The notes under the pieces are model-generated. The model ran no database searches. It saw nothing but the letters and a program-made list of their open reading frames with translations, and was not told the origin of the DNA. A stretch of DNA of 64,000 nucleotides from Frankiales bacterium (GTDB lineage: Bacteria; Actinomycetota; Actinomycetes; Mycobacteriales; Jatrophihabitantaceae): assembly GCA_025966315.1 (NCBI GenBank), contig JAOPUZ010000064.1, forward strand, positions 1 through 64,000. The letters are read 5' to 3'. Shown here piece by piece: positions 24,185 through 33,310 of the stretch; the first letter of the stretch is position 1; each line of letters starts with the position of its first letter. Position numbers and translations under genes: made by a program.

Positions 24185-24877
24185 GTGAATTCAGCCAACC
24201 TCAGCCAACCGATCAGGTCCTTCATCCGGTCGGATGCGAACCGTCTCGGACCGGTGCTGTTCGACCGCTTCCGGATTCGCGATGCCGTTTACCGCATGGG
24301 CCGCGAGATCCATTCGGATTACGCGGGCAAGGATCTGCTTCTGGTGGGGATTCTCAAGGGTGGCGCCACCTTTACCGTCGATTTATCGCGCGCAATCGAG
24401 TTACCTTTGACGATGGACTGGGTGGCGATTTCGACCCCCGGTCGGATTGACCGCGGCTCGGTCACCGACCCACTCGAGCCGATGCGGCCCACCTTGGTCA
24501 AGGGGCTGTCCGAACCGGTCCGCGGCCGACACGTCCTCGTTGCCGCCGATGTGCTCGGCTCCGGATTGACGCTGTCGCGGGTGGTGGATCTGGTGTGGGC
24601 CCTGCGGCCGGCCTCCGTGCAGTGCGCCGTGCTGTTGACCAAGAAACAGCCGACGGCCGAACCGATCCAACCAAAATACGTGGGCCTGCGCACCGATGCG
24701 TCCTGGGTCGCGGGCTACGGAGCGGACCACGGCGAGAACTACCGCCAGCTGCGCGACATCCACGAGGTGCGGCTGGCCCGCCGGGCTCAGCTCATGCACG
24801 GCGCGATCGACGCGTCCTACCCGGACGAGCTAGGCCACCCGACGTGGCCGAACGACCCCCAACCGGATGGGAATTAG
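24185..24877 (+). CDS. Divergent hypoxanthine phosphoribosyltransferase-like protein
   Basis: A type I phosphoribosyltransferase fold of about 230 aa. It has the HPRT pyrophosphate loop LLVGILKGGATF, the segment LPLTMDWVAIST and the C-terminal GYGADHGENYRQLRDI. The PRPP-binding motif, normally VEDIIDTG in HPRT, reads VAADVLGSG here. The first acidic residue and the Asp that acts as general base are lost; only the middle Asp remains. The enzyme may be inactive, regulatory or changed in substrate. The start is uncertain: GTG at 24185 is chosen; TTG at 24158 is possible. No RBS is seen, so the mRNA could be leaderless. Confidence 0.8.
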   Translation: MNSANLSQPIRSFIRSDANRLGPVLFDRFRIRDAVYRMGREIHSDYAGKDLLLVGILKGGATFTVDLSRAIELPLTMDWVAISTPGRIDRGSVTDPLEPMRPTLVKGLSEPVRGRHVLVAADVLGSGLTLSRVVDLVWALRPASVQCAVLLTKKQPTAEPIQPKYVGLRTDASWVAGYGADHGENYRQLRDIHEVRLARRAQLMHGAIDASYPDELGHPTWPNDPQPDGN

Positions 24878-25248
24878 CCGATCTCGCGCTGGACCCGTTG
24901 GGGCAGAGACCCGAGTACGAGTTCGTGAGAGATGCCGACCAGCTCTGCGACTTCATCGGCGGGTGGCGTTCCGTTGAGCGTGATAGTGCTCCAATGCTTT
25001 TTGTTCAGGTGATATCCCGGCGTCACCGCGTCCGGGTAGGCGGCTCGTAGCTCCAGGTTGAGATCGGGCGGCAATTTGAGGCTGACACTCGTCCCATCGG
25101 TGGCCACCAAGCTGAATATCTTGCCACCGACCTTGAATACCGCCGTCTGCTCGCCGAACGGATACCCGCGCACGCTGCCGGGCAGCCCGGAACATTGTTC
25201 GTCGACCGTCATTCCCTGCGTGGCCGTTTTCCGTGCTGCCATCGTCAC
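24874..25248 (-). CDS. MmcQ/YjbR-family protein
   Basis: A 124-aa protein of the CyaY-like MmcQ/YjbR fold. Typical segments: GYPFGEQTAVFKVGGKIFSLVA, VSLKLPPDLNLELRAAYP and PGYHLNKKHWSTITLNG, ending with a helix bearing VGISHELVLGSLP. Family members are small and possibly DNA-binding; function is unresolved. It is convergent with the phosphoribosyltransferase-like gene (stops overlap by 4 bp) and divergent from pncA with 27 bp between starts, so their promoters must overlap. Confidence 0.85.
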   Translation of the reverse strand: MTMAARKTATQGMTVDEQCSGLPGSVRGYPFGEQTAVFKVGGKIFSLVATDGTSVSLKLPPDLNLELRAAYPDAVTPGYHLNKKHWSTITLNGTPPADEVAELVGISHELVLGSLPQRVQREIG

Positions 25249-25275
25249 ATCCTGTCTGCTTCTACGATCTAAGTC

Positions 25276-25857
25276 ATGGCCATTCAGAAAGCCCTTCTCA
25301 TCGTGGACGTTCAGAACGATTTCGTCGAGGGCGGCAGCCTAGGCGTGACCGGTGGAGCGGCCGTCGCCGCCGGTATCAGCGCCCATCTGGATCGCCATCG
25401 AGCCGACTACGCCCTGGTCGCAGCATCTCGGGACTGGCATACGCCGCACAGCGACAACGGTGGTCACATCGCCGTCGGCGATACGGCACCCGACTACCGG
25501 CGAACGTGGCCGGCGCACTGCATCAGTGGGACGCCGGGCGCGGCGTACCACGCGGAGCTGAATACCGAGCACATCTCCGTCCACCTCAAGAAAGGCCAAG
25601 GAAAACCGGCCTATTCGATGTTCGACGGACGCACCGAGGCCGGCGAGTCGCTGCTCGATCTGCTGCGCGCGGCGGGCGTGACGGCGGTCGACGTGACCGG
25701 CTTGGCCACCGACTACTGCGTCCTGCAGACGTCGCTGTCCGCGCTCGACTCCGGATTGCACGTCACCGTGCTCGCTGATCTGATCGCCGGTGTCGCGCCG
25801 GACAGCACGGCACGCGCCCGGTCCGAGCTGGCCGCGCGGGGCGCCGCGGTGGTCTGA
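25276..25857 (+). CDS. pncA: Nicotinamidase (isochorismatase family)
   Basis: A 193-aa cysteine hydrolase that converts nicotinamide to nicotinate for NAD salvage. The catalytic triad is visible: Asp in LLIVDVQNDF (about residue 11), Lys in HLKKGQGKPAYS and Cys in ATDYCVLQTS. The metal-binding motif is ASRDWHTPHSDNGGH. The C-terminal region GLHVTVLADLIAGV is normal for PncA. The length fits the mycobacterial enzyme (about 186 aa). The start ATG at 25276 leads directly into conserved sequence. It stands alone. Confidence 0.92.
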   Translation: MAIQKALLIVDVQNDFVEGGSLGVTGGAAVAAGISAHLDRHRADYALVAASRDWHTPHSDNGGHIAVGDTAPDYRRTWPAHCISGTPGAAYHAELNTEHISVHLKKGQGKPAYSMFDGRTEAGESLLDLLRAAGVTAVDVTGLATDYCVLQTSLSALDSGLHVTVLADLIAGVAPDSTARARSELAARGAAVV

Positions 25858-25946
25858 CCCGCAGGTTGCCCAATAGTCGATCGTCGTTCGCCGTCGCGCT
25901 TGATATTCGGTGTCGAAATTTCGCTTGGGTGCCCTAGGATTAATCG

Positions 25947-27005
25947 ATGCAAGCGGACCTGGAACAGCACCGCACCGAGCTGACCGGCTACTGCTACCGG
26001 ATGCTGGGTTCAGCGTTCGAGGCCGAGGACGCCGTACAAGAGACGATGATCCGGGCGTGGCGCGGGCAGGACCGTTTCGAGGGCCGGTCGGCCCTTCGGT
26101 CGTGGATGTATCGGATCGCCACCAATGTGTGCCTCGATTCACTGGCCGGCCGCAAGCGGCGTGCGTTGCCGATGGACTTCGGCCCGGCCGGTGCGGCGGA
26201 CGCGGCCATCGGCGACTCGCTTCCCGAGGCGACCTGGCTGCAACCGATGCCGGACGCCCAGGTCGTGCCCGAGGATGCCGATCCAGCGGCGGTGGCGCTG
26301 GCTCGAGAATCGATTCGGCTCGCCTTCGTCGCTGCCCTGCAGCACCTGCCGCCGCGCCAGCGCGCGGTGCTCATCCTGCGTGAGGTATTGCGCTGGAGTG
26401 CCATCGAGGTTGCCGAACTACTGGACACGACCGTCGTGTCGGTGAACAGCGCGCTGCAACGCGCACGGGCGACGCTGGCCGAAAGCGAGCTGACCGACGG
26501 GGATCCGTTCGCGCCGTTGGACCACGACCAGGCGGATCTGCTCGACCGCTATGTCGATGCTTTCCAGCGCTATGACATGAAATCGCTGACGTCGCTGCTG
26601 CACTCCGAAGCCACCCAGTCCATGCCGCCGTACGCGATGTGGTTGCGCGGCCGCACCGACGTACTGGACTTCTGGCAGGGTACGGGTGCGGCTTGTCGTG
26701 GCTCCCGCTTGATCCGGACGGTGGCCAACGGCCGGCCGGCCTTCGGCCAGTACCGCCCGCGCCCGGACGGCGACGGCTTCGATCCGTGGGCGCTCCAGGT
26801 GCTGGACGTATCCGGGGGAAAGGTCGTCAACTTCACGTTCTTCCTCGATACGGCGGCCGTCTTCCCGCGGTTCGGGCTTCCGATGGCGCTCGAGTCGGGC
26901 CAGGCCGACGACTATTCGGTGTCAGTGGACGCCTTCGATAGGCAGGACGCCGTCCAAGCCGGCCAGGCGCAGCAGCTGACGCAACTCGGCGGACGCTCCT
27001 CGTAG
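25947..27005 (+). CDS. ECF sigma factor with C-terminal SnoaL-like domain
   Basis: A 352-aa sigma-70 family protein. Sigma2 (about 8-80) has [25 protein letters not shown]. Sigma4 (about 125-185) has [44 protein letters not shown]. The C-terminal about 150 residues form a SnoaL-like domain ([22 protein letters not shown], then [12 protein letters not shown]), seen in SigG/SigJ-like factors, where it regulates activity in place of a classical anti-sigma factor. Its last 84 bp overlap the convergent STAS gene. The target regulon is unknown. Confidence 0.9.
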   Translation: MQADLEQHRTELTGYCYRMLGSAFEAEDAVQETMIRAWRGQDRFEGRSALRSWMYRIATNVCLDSLAGRKRRALPMDFGPAGAADAAIGDSLPEATWLQPMPDAQVVPEDADPAAVALARESIRLAFVAALQHLPPRQRAVLILREVLRWSAIEVAELLDTTVVSVNSALQRARATLAESELTDGDPFAPLDHDQADLLDRYVDAFQRYDMKSLTSLLHSEATQSMPPYAMWLRGRTDVLDFWQGTGAACRGSRLIRTVANGRPAFGQYRPRPDGDGFDPWALQVLDVSGGKVVNFTFFLDTAAVFPRFGLPMALESGQADDYSVSVDAFDRQDAVQAGQAQQLTQLGGRSS

Positions 27006-27209
27006 CTCCAACGAGCCGCCGACCCGGCTGCACAGCAACTGAAGGCGCGCGAGCGTATCCACCATCTCGAGGTCAGCGGCGGCCCAATCGGACACGTCGC
27101 AACAGAAGACGAATCGACGCCGATCCACGGTCCACGCCGGCACGGCGGCGCACCTGTCGACCGTCGCGTCCACGTCAGCCGCGGCGTTGTCGGCGCTCGG
27201 TACTTCCAT
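26922..27209 (-). CDS. STAS-domain protein
   Basis: A small protein of about 95 aa resembling anti-sigma-factor antagonists/MlaB. Strands and helices alternate as [63 protein letters not shown], typical of STAS. The phosphorylatable Ser of SpoIIAA-like proteins is not evident. The start ATG at 27209 is preceded by a purine-rich GGAGGGAGGAGG; GTG at 27215 is an alternative. It overlaps the 3' end of the sigma factor gene by 84 bp in antisense, which may link the two genes (inference). Confidence 0.75.
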   Translation of the reverse strand: MEVPSADNAAADVDATVDRCAAVPAWTVDRRRFVFCCDVSDWAAADLEMVDTLARLQLLCSRVGGSLELRGASAELRQLLRLAGLDGVLPIEGVH

Positions 27210-27404
27210 GCCCACGGCCCTCCTCCCTCCGCGACAACCAGGCCGGCTTGCCCCTCCAAAGTTCGGACCGGATCCGCGACCAAAACTCATCGGCACGGAC
27301 TTGTCGGTGGCTCCGGGTAGGTATTAACCGGTAGGCCGATTAGTTCGAGACTCGCGGGTCGTCCTAACTGCGAAGGCAACGATCAACTAGAAGGGCACAT
27401 TCAC

Positions 27405-28409
27405 ATGGTGGACATGATTCGGGCCGACGGCCTGATCAAGACTTACGGGACGGTGCGGGCCCTGGACGGGCTTGATCTCGCCGTCCCCGAGGGCACGGTG
27501 CTCGGACTGCTCGGACCGAACGGTGCGGGCAAGACGACGGCGGTCCGGGTGCTCACCACCCTTCTGAAGGCGGACGGCGGCACGGCCGAAGTGGCCGGGC
27601 TCGACGTCGCGCAGCAACCGGGGCGCGTTCGCGCCAAACTCGGCTTGTCCGGGCAATACGCAGCGGTGGACGAATACCTCACCGGTTACGAGAACCTCGA
27701 GATGGTCGGCCGGTTGTACGGGTTGGGGCGGCACCCGTCCCGGGCTCGGGCCCGTGAGCTCCTCGAACAATTCGACCTGGTGGAGGCAGCCGATCGTCCA
27801 GTCAAGACCTACTCCGGGGGGATGCGCCGCCGCCTTGACCTGGCTGGTGCCCTCGTCGCCCAGCCACCGGTGCTCTTCCTCGATGAACCGACCACCGGGC
27901 TCGACCCGCGCAGCCGAAACGACATGTGGGATGTGATCATCGGATTGGTCCAAGGTGGCACGACGTTGCTGCTGACTACGCAGTATCTCGAAGAAGCAGA
28001 CCGGCTCGCTGACGACATCGTGGTCATCGATCATGGACGTGCGATTGCGCAGGGCACCGCCGATGAGCTCAAGGCCCAGGTCGGCGGCGAGCACGTCGAG
28101 CTGGTGATCGACGCGCATTCCGACCTCGGCGTGGCCCGCGATCTGCTCGCCGGCCTGGCCGGCGGCGCGATCGAAGTCGACCAGCACGCTCGCCGCCTGG
28201 TTGCACCGGTGACCGGCGGCGCGGCGGTCCTGATGGAAGCCCTGCGCAGGCTGGATGCCGCGGATATCGCGGTGCTGGACGTGGCTTTGCGCCGCCCGAC
28301 GCTGGACGATGTGTTCCTGACCCTGACCGGCCGGCCCCCCGAGGACGTGCCGATCCTGAACAACCAGACCAAGGCCGACGAGCCGGATGAGAAGGTGTTG
28401 AGTCGATGA
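27405..28409 (+). CDS. ABC transporter ATP-binding protein (DrrA type)
   Basis: A 334-aa ATPase. Walker A GPNGAGKTT (about residue 40), Q-loop near SGQYAAV, signature YSGGMRRRLDLA and Walker B VLFLDEPTTGLD are intact, followed by the H-loop region TTQYLEEADRLAD. The long C-terminal extension (about 230-334) is that of the daunorubicin-resistance DrrA family (ATP-binding subunits of ABC-2 exporters). The ATG at 27405 leads into VDMIRADGLIKTYG. It overlaps the permease gene by ATGA. Confidence 0.95.
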   Translation: MVDMIRADGLIKTYGTVRALDGLDLAVPEGTVLGLLGPNGAGKTTAVRVLTTLLKADGGTAEVAGLDVAQQPGRVRAKLGLSGQYAAVDEYLTGYENLEMVGRLYGLGRHPSRARARELLEQFDLVEAADRPVKTYSGGMRRRLDLAGALVAQPPVLFLDEPTTGLDPRSRNDMWDVIIGLVQGGTTLLLTTQYLEEADRLADDIVVIDHGRAIAQGTADELKAQVGGEHVELVIDAHSDLGVARDLLAGLAGGAIEVDQHARRLVAPVTGGAAVLMEALRRLDAADIAVLDVALRRPTLDDVFLTLTGRPPEDVPILNNQTKADEPDEKVLSR

Positions 28410-29206
28410 CCGCCATGAAGGCCGTAGCGGACGGCGCAATCGTCGCCAAGCGCAACCTCATCAAGATCAAGCGAGTACCGGACCTATTGGTCTTCTCGAC
28501 CCTGTCTCCGATCATGTTCATCCTGTTGTTCGCCTACGTGTTCGGCAGCGCGATCACGGTTCCCGGTGTGTCCTACCGCGAATTCCTGATCCCGGGAATC
28601 TTTGCCCAGACCGTGATCTTCGGTGCGACCGTTACCGGCGCCGGGCTGGCGGACGACATCCAGAAGGGCATCGTCGATCGGTTCCGGTCGCTGCCGATGT
28701 CACGCTCAGCGGTATTGGTCGGGCGGACCAGTAGCGACGTCGCCAATAACGTCCTGGTCATGGTGATCATGTCCGTGACCGGGCTGGCGGTGGGCTGGCG
28801 TATTCGTTCCTCAGTGGTCGAGGCCGCCGCAGGCTTCCTGCTGCTGCTGATCTTCGCCTACGCGATCTCGTGGATCATGGCCTGGGTCGGCCTGATCGTC
28901 CCCAGTCCCGAGGTCGTGAACAACGCGTCGTTCATGGTCATCTTCCCGCTCACGTTCATCGCCAACACCTTTGTCCCGACGAACAATTTCCCGGCGCCGC
29001 TTCGGGCCATCGCCAACTGGAACCCGGTGTCGTCGGTGACCCAAGCCGCTCGGCAACTGTTCGGCAATACCCCGCCCAACGCGACCGTACCGAAGTACTG
29101 GTCGCTGCAACATCCGATCCTGTACACATTGGCCTGGTCCATCGCCCTGGTCGCGGTGTTCGTCCCGTTGTCAGTCCACCAGTACAAGCGTGCGGCCAGC
29201 CGGTAA
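28406..29206 (+). CDS. ABC-2 type permease (DrrB type)
   Basis: A 266-aa integral membrane protein with about six TM segments (LSPIMFILLFAYVFGSAI, FAQTVIFGATVTG, NNVLVMVIMSVTGLAVGW, FLLLLIFAYAISWIMAWVGL, VIFPLTFIANTFVP and TLAWSIALVAVFVPLSV). Sequence and length fit ABC-2/DrrB exporters that pump drugs or lipids. It starts inside the stop of the ATPase gene. It ends just before a bidirectional terminator. The substrate is unknown; no biosynthetic genes flank it. Confidence 0.93.
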   Translation: MTAMKAVADGAIVAKRNLIKIKRVPDLLVFSTLSPIMFILLFAYVFGSAITVPGVSYREFLIPGIFAQTVIFGATVTGAGLADDIQKGIVDRFRSLPMSRSAVLVGRTSSDVANNVLVMVIMSVTGLAVGWRIRSSVVEAAAGFLLLLIFAYAISWIMAWVGLIVPSPEVVNNASFMVIFPLTFIANTFVPTNNFPAPLRAIANWNPVSSVTQAARQLFGNTPPNATVPKYWSLQHPILYTLAWSIALVAVFVPLSVHQYKRAASR

Positions 29207-29230
29207 CCGCGCAGACACAGTCGCCGTTGC

Positions 29231-29269
29231 CCCGCCGCCATCGGACGAGATTCATCCGATGGCGGCGGG
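29231..29269. terminator. Bidirectional terminator hairpin
   Basis: A perfect 15-bp stem (CCCGCCGCCATCGGA and its complement) with a 9-nt loop lies between the convergent permease and metallopeptidase-like genes. Confidence 0.85.
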
Positions 29270-29286
29270 TCAAACAGCACCGACGT

Positions 29287-32200
29287 TCAGTCGCAACCCA
29301 GGTCGATCTCGACGACGATCTTCTTGATCTCCACGTCGCGAACTCGTTGCTGGCGTTGCTCCAATCGACGCACGAGGATTTCGGCCAGGCCGGACAAGCC
29401 CGCCAACGGGTCCGGTTTGCCGTCCCCGCAACCGCAGCCTTCGTAGTGCTCGTGGCCGGGTTCGCCCGGGGCCGGGTAGTAGTCGGTTCCCGGCCGGTTG
29501 GGCTTGTCGATCGTGGGATCGAGAAGGTAGGACATGCCGCCCACCACGATGCCGTCGGCACGCGCGGTCAGCAGGATCGTGCGATCGCTGGCACTCTGCA
29601 CATCCGCGGCTTCGAAGTCCTGGCCCGCCACCAGACGCATGACGACGTCTCGGCTTTCACCAGGTGCCAGTTTGAACGAGGCACCACCGCGGTTGGCGTA
29701 ACTGAGCTGCCAACCCCGTTCCACCAGCAGGGCCGGCAACGTGTGTTCCACCTGCATCACCGCGGTCGTGGTGAGCGGGTTCTTGAGCTCGAACGTTAAC
29801 CCTTCGAACTCGGCGGTCAAGCCCGACGTGCCCCGGCCGGGCACCGGAGCAACATTGCGTTGGCCGATGTTGTTGTCATTTGGCACCAGCCGCCATTCGG
29901 GAATCGAGTCGCCCGCCGCGATGTGGCTGACGTTGGACTCATCGCCGTTGGCCGACACGATCATGAACATGCACTCGTGGCCGACGTTCGTAGGCGTCCA
30001 GGCGAACGGGCCGACCATGACCTCGCCGGAATTGTTCGGCGCGATGTTTGCCGCCGACAACTGCGCCGTGGTCATCGGGATCCAGTCGTTCGGGTACGAC
30101 AAACCGGCCGCCGGGTTGGCGTGAAAGGCCTTGACCACAACGTTGGTCGCAGCCTGGGTCCCACGATTCTTGATCTTCACGTACGCGAAGTTGACTTGGT
30201 TGGTGATCGGATCCTGATGAGCAAGACCGCCATCGGCGGCAGTCCGGTTCCAGATGTTCTGGTTCTCCCAGAACACGGGCTGATACCCGTACTCGCCGTT
30301 GCGGCCGTCGTTGACGTACACATCAACCGCGGGCGGTGCGCCGGCGTTGTTGTTGGGGGTCGCGGTGCCGGCCGGCTGGAACATGCCCTGCTTCTCGAAG
30401 GCCCACCGAATCACCTTGCGGTAGGCCCCGCCGGTGAGGTTCTCGCTGACCCAGTCACCGGCATCGGCCGTTTCCAGTGCGGTCTCGAACCCGGCCCCAG
30501 TACTGGGATTCGTCGACGGGGTAAGGGTGGCGATGGCCCGCAGGATCAAGTAGACGGTAGTGCGCGCGGCGAAGCGCTGCGTAGTGGGATCGGTCGAGTC
30601 CCCGCCCAGCGAACGATAAATCCGGAACATCGAGCTGGACAGGATCTGCTCGTTGTTGTAACCGCCGCCGTCCTGGGCACCGAACGGGGCGAGCGCGATG
30701 CTGCCGGCCCATCCCCAGCCACTGCTGGGAAGTCGATCGTGGCGGCGATTGATCACAGTGCCGACCCAAGGGAACGTCAGGAAGCGGTCCGGCGCCTGGC
30801 TTCCCGGATCGTTGAGAATCGCGGCGATGCTGTCCCCGGCGCTGTGCGCGAAACCGAAGTTTGCCGAATGCACGTGGTTGTAGAGGACACCGTGGCCGCC
30901 TAGTTCGTGCAGCACCACCCGCAGGTCGTCGGCCAGCCCGATCGGATGAGCGGTGTCACCACCGTCAGCCAGCGCAAAGGTCGTGCGCAGGATGCCGGCC
31001 CCGTTCGAGGTGCCCACGCAATGTGCATTCGGTGGGGCGACAGTGTCGAAACCGCGGAAGTCCACCGAGGTCGGGAACGACGTACCGGGGAAGTAGCTGG
31101 CCCGCGAGAAGCCCATGCTGTCCACGAGCCGGAAGAACCGGTCGCAGTGGACGTAGGCATTCACCGCGGAGAAGCCGTCCGTACGCGCGTCGAAGTCGAA
31201 ATTGCTGCCGGACGGTTCGGTCGGCGCCGCCACTGTCGGACTTTCGGTATCCAGCAGGGCCACCGTGTCGCCGGTCAGTTTCTGCACACCGTTCGCCGGT
31301 GCCGTCAGGCCGAGCAGCGTCTCGGACACCCGGAACGGGTTGAGCGCACTGCTGTTCGCGCTCGGTCCAGGGCCGTTGTTGGTGGTCACCGGGTCGACGT
31401 CGAAAACGAGCCCAGTGACGTCGTCGACGTACGGCCGCAGATACACGACGGCCAGCGTCTCGACCTCGAGGATCGCGCTCCAGTGCAGCTCACCCCAGGT
31501 CGGCACCGCCAACCCGAAATCGATCTTGACGCAGACGTAGTGCTCGCCGGGACGGATCGAGTCCGGCACGGCGGGCAGCGCCAGGATCGGCTGCCCGGCC
31601 GATTGCAGTGCGAGATCATGGTCGGCCGCCGCTGGCTTGTTGACCGGTCGTACCGCGGCTGCCGGTTTGACCACCTGGGTGCGGGCGGTCCGGGCGGCGC
31701 CGTTCGTGCGGGTGCCACCGGCCTTGACCGAAGGACGCTCCAGCCGAACCGGCTCGTCGCGTTGCACCTGGTCCGGTTCGTAGCGGTAGACGATCAGCTG
31801 CCTGGCCTCGATGTCCAGCGACCTGCGAATGGGTTGGCCCTCGGCGCCGTCCTTGCTGGGCAGGCCGAGCGATTGAGCCAGCTGCGCCGCGGTGAGCGAC
31901 TCGGCTCGTTTCAGTACGTCGGCGGCGGGCATCTCCACGTGCACGTCCGGGTGCCGCGTCGACTGTGAGCTGAGCACTCGGAACGGATTGTTCTGCATTT
32001 GCACGGCCAGACCGGCTTGGAAGACAGGTAAGCCGAGTGCGGTCTGGTGATAAGCCACCGTGGTCGTGTCGAATTGCGATTTCTCACCGAGGAACCGGTA
32101 TTCGACGTCGACGTCCTCGGGAGCGCGCGACGGCGACTGGCCGAGGTTGGCCAATTCGGGAGGCGCTATTCCGAGCAAGTCGGCGAAATTGTGCAGGTAG

Positions 32201-32331
32201 TCCGCCGCGGCCAATTGTGGCGTCCCTGACGCCGCCCGAAAGGGTGCGTCCAGGTGCCGCAGCTGTAGCACGGTGCCTTGCTGATCTCGGTCGAGATAGA
32301 CGTTCAGCGCAGCGTCGAAGTCTTGTTCCAT
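29287..32331 (-). CDS. Large metallopeptidase-like protein with HELGGH motif
   Basis: A 1014-aa protein without signal peptide. Domains: an N-terminal segment, an FTP/PepSY-like propeptide region (about 40-160), a low-complexity linker (about 200-240), a zincin-like core (about 380-650) and C-terminal beta domains (about 690-960, with IKNRGTQAATNVVVKAF). The metal motif is H475-E-L-G-G-H480, the six-residue HExxGH type known from dipeptidyl peptidase III rather than HExxH; FAHSAGDS (about 494-501) may give the third ligand. The C-terminus has EGCGCGDGKPD and a charged helix ending GCD. The fold resembles M36-like fungalysins. Lack of a signal suggests a non-classical route or an intracellular role. 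Confidence 0.75.
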   Translation of the reverse strand: MEQDFDAALNVYLDRDQQGTVLQLRHLDAPFRAASGTPQLAAADYLHNFADLLGIAPPELANLGQSPSRAPEDVDVEYRFLGEKSQFDTTTVAYHQTALGLPVFQAGLAVQMQNNPFRVLSSQSTRHPDVHVEMPAADVLKRAESLTAAQLAQSLGLPSKDGAEGQPIRRSLDIEARQLIVYRYEPDQVQRDEPVRLERPSVKAGGTRTNGAARTARTQVVKPAAAVRPVNKPAAADHDLALQSAGQPILALPAVPDSIRPGEHYVCVKIDFGLAVPTWGELHWSAILEVETLAVVYLRPYVDDVTGLVFDVDPVTTNNGPGPSANSSALNPFRVSETLLGLTAPANGVQKLTGDTVALLDTESPTVAAPTEPSGSNFDFDARTDGFSAVNAYVHCDRFFRLVDSMGFSRASYFPGTSFPTSVDFRGFDTVAPPNAHCVGTSNGAGILRTTFALADGGDTAHPIGLADDLRVVLHELGGHGVLYNHVHSANFGFAHSAGDSIAAILNDPGSQAPDRFLTFPWVGTVINRRHDRLPSSGWGWAGSIALAPFGAQDGGGYNNEQILSSSMFRIYRSLGGDSTDPTTQRFAARTTVYLILRAIATLTPSTNPSTGAGFETALETADAGDWVSENLTGGAYRKVIRWAFEKQGMFQPAGTATPNNNAGAPPAVDVYVNDGRNGEYGYQPVFWENQNIWNRTAADGGLAHQDPITNQVNFAYVKIKNRGTQAATNVVVKAFHANPAAGLSYPNDWIPMTTAQLSAANIAPNNSGEVMVGPFAWTPTNVGHECMFMIVSANGDESNVSHIAAGDSIPEWRLVPNDNNIGQRNVAPVPGRGTSGLTAEFEGLTFELKNPLTTTAVMQVEHTLPALLVERGWQLSYANRGGASFKLAPGESRDVVMRLVAGQDFEAADVQSASDRTILLTARADGIVVGGMSYLLDPTIDKPNRPGTDYYPAPGEPGHEHYEGCGCGDGKPDPLAGLSGLAEILVRRLEQRQQRVRDVEIKKIVVEIDLGCD

Positions 32332-32461
32332 GGTGGGATCCCTTCACCCTCGTCAGGTGCCGGGCAGAGACGGCCCAGCACCGTGGATGAGGGGACACCA
32401 CCATCAGTGATACCTGCGCACCCCGGCAGACACCAAACTGTGCCCGCCGGTCGCAGCCGGT

Positions 32462-32932
32462 TTAGCCCTTTGACAGCAGGGTATCGAGCTTGGTGAACGA
32501 GCTGTTCCAGCCTTCGCTGGCCATGTCCTTCAGCGAGTCGTCGTACGGTCCCTGGGTCATCACCAACGTGGTCTTGCCGGCGCCGGCATCCTTGAATTCC
32601 ATCCGCACCCGCAAAACCGTGCCCTTGGGCATGACCTCGTCCGGGCCTTCCCACAGCTCCTCGCCGGTCAGCAGTTCGTTCTCGATGACCTCGACGAGCT
32701 TGGCCTTGACCGGGGAAGTCTGTTCCGGATTCGTCTCGCTGACCATGACGAAGTTCCAGTGACCGCCGACCCGAAGATCGATGTCGACCGTGTCCTGCGG
32801 CACCGAAAATCCGACCGGACCGAACCATTGTGATAATTGGGCCGGGTCGGTGAATGCTAGCCATACGAGCTCACGCGGTGCGTCGAACGTACGGGTGAGA
32901 ACCAAGTCCTTGGCCGGGGAAATGCTGGTCAT
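32462..32932 (-). CDS. AHSA1/SRPBCC-domain protein
   Basis: A 156-aa protein of the activator-of-Hsp90 (AHSA1) START-like fold. Typical segments are LVLTRTFDAPRELVWLAFTDPAQLSQWFGP, DLRVGGHWNFVM and a C-terminal GWNSSFTKLDTLLSKG. It starts inside the stop codon of the ArsR gene (ATGA, 32929-32932). ArsR-AHSA1 pairs are common in actinobacteria; the SRPBCC domain is thought to bind a hydrophobic ligand. Compare the fused version at 46641-47462. Confidence 0.9.
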   Translation of the reverse strand: MTSISPAKDLVLTRTFDAPRELVWLAFTDPAQLSQWFGPVGFSVPQDTVDIDLRVGGHWNFVMVSETNPEQTSPVKAKLVEVIENELLTGEELWEGPDEVMPKGTVLRVRMEFKDAGAGKTTLVMTQGPYDDSLKDMASEGWNSSFTKLDTLLSKG

Positions 32933-33306
32933 GACGGTGGATCCTTTCGATGCTCGGTATCAGTGGGTTCAGATTCTTTGACTGATTGCTGCATACGCTT
33001 CAAATGCAGATCGAGTTTGATGAAGCTTTCGTCCCAGAACTGGCGGTACTGCTCCATCCAGTCCGTGGCCATCCGCAACGGCTCCGCCCGCAGGCTGCTC
33101 GAGCGCCACTGCGCGGAACGGCTTCTGGTGATGAGGCCAGCGTGCTCGAGCACCTTGAGGTGGCGCGAGATCGCCGGCAGGCTGATGGCAAAGGGTTCGG
33201 CGAGTTCGTTGACCGTGGCATCACCCGCGGCCAGTCGGGCCAGGATCGCTCGACGGGTGGGGTCGGCCAAAGCAGCGAAGATCGCACTGAGTTGATCGGT
33301 TGCCAT
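32929..33306 (-). CDS. ArsR-family transcriptional regulator
   Basis: A 125-aa winged-helix repressor: DQLSAIFAALADPTRRAILARLAAGDATVNELAEPF, then the recognition helix AISLPAISRHLKVLEHAGLITRSRSAQWRSSSL. No metal-binding ELCVCDL-type cysteines are present, so it does not sense metals in the classical way. The C-terminal WDESFIKLDLHLKRMQ is typical of the group paired with AHSA1 proteins. The ATG at 33306 is followed on its 5' side by a set of palindromes (33311-33349). Confidence 0.92.
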   Translation of the reverse strand: MATDQLSAIFAALADPTRRAILARLAAGDATVNELAEPFAISLPAISRHLKVLEHAGLITRSRSAQWRSSSLRAEPLRMATDWMEQYRQFWDESFIKLDLHLKRMQQSVKESEPTDTEHRKDPPS

Positions 33307-33310
33307 TTTT

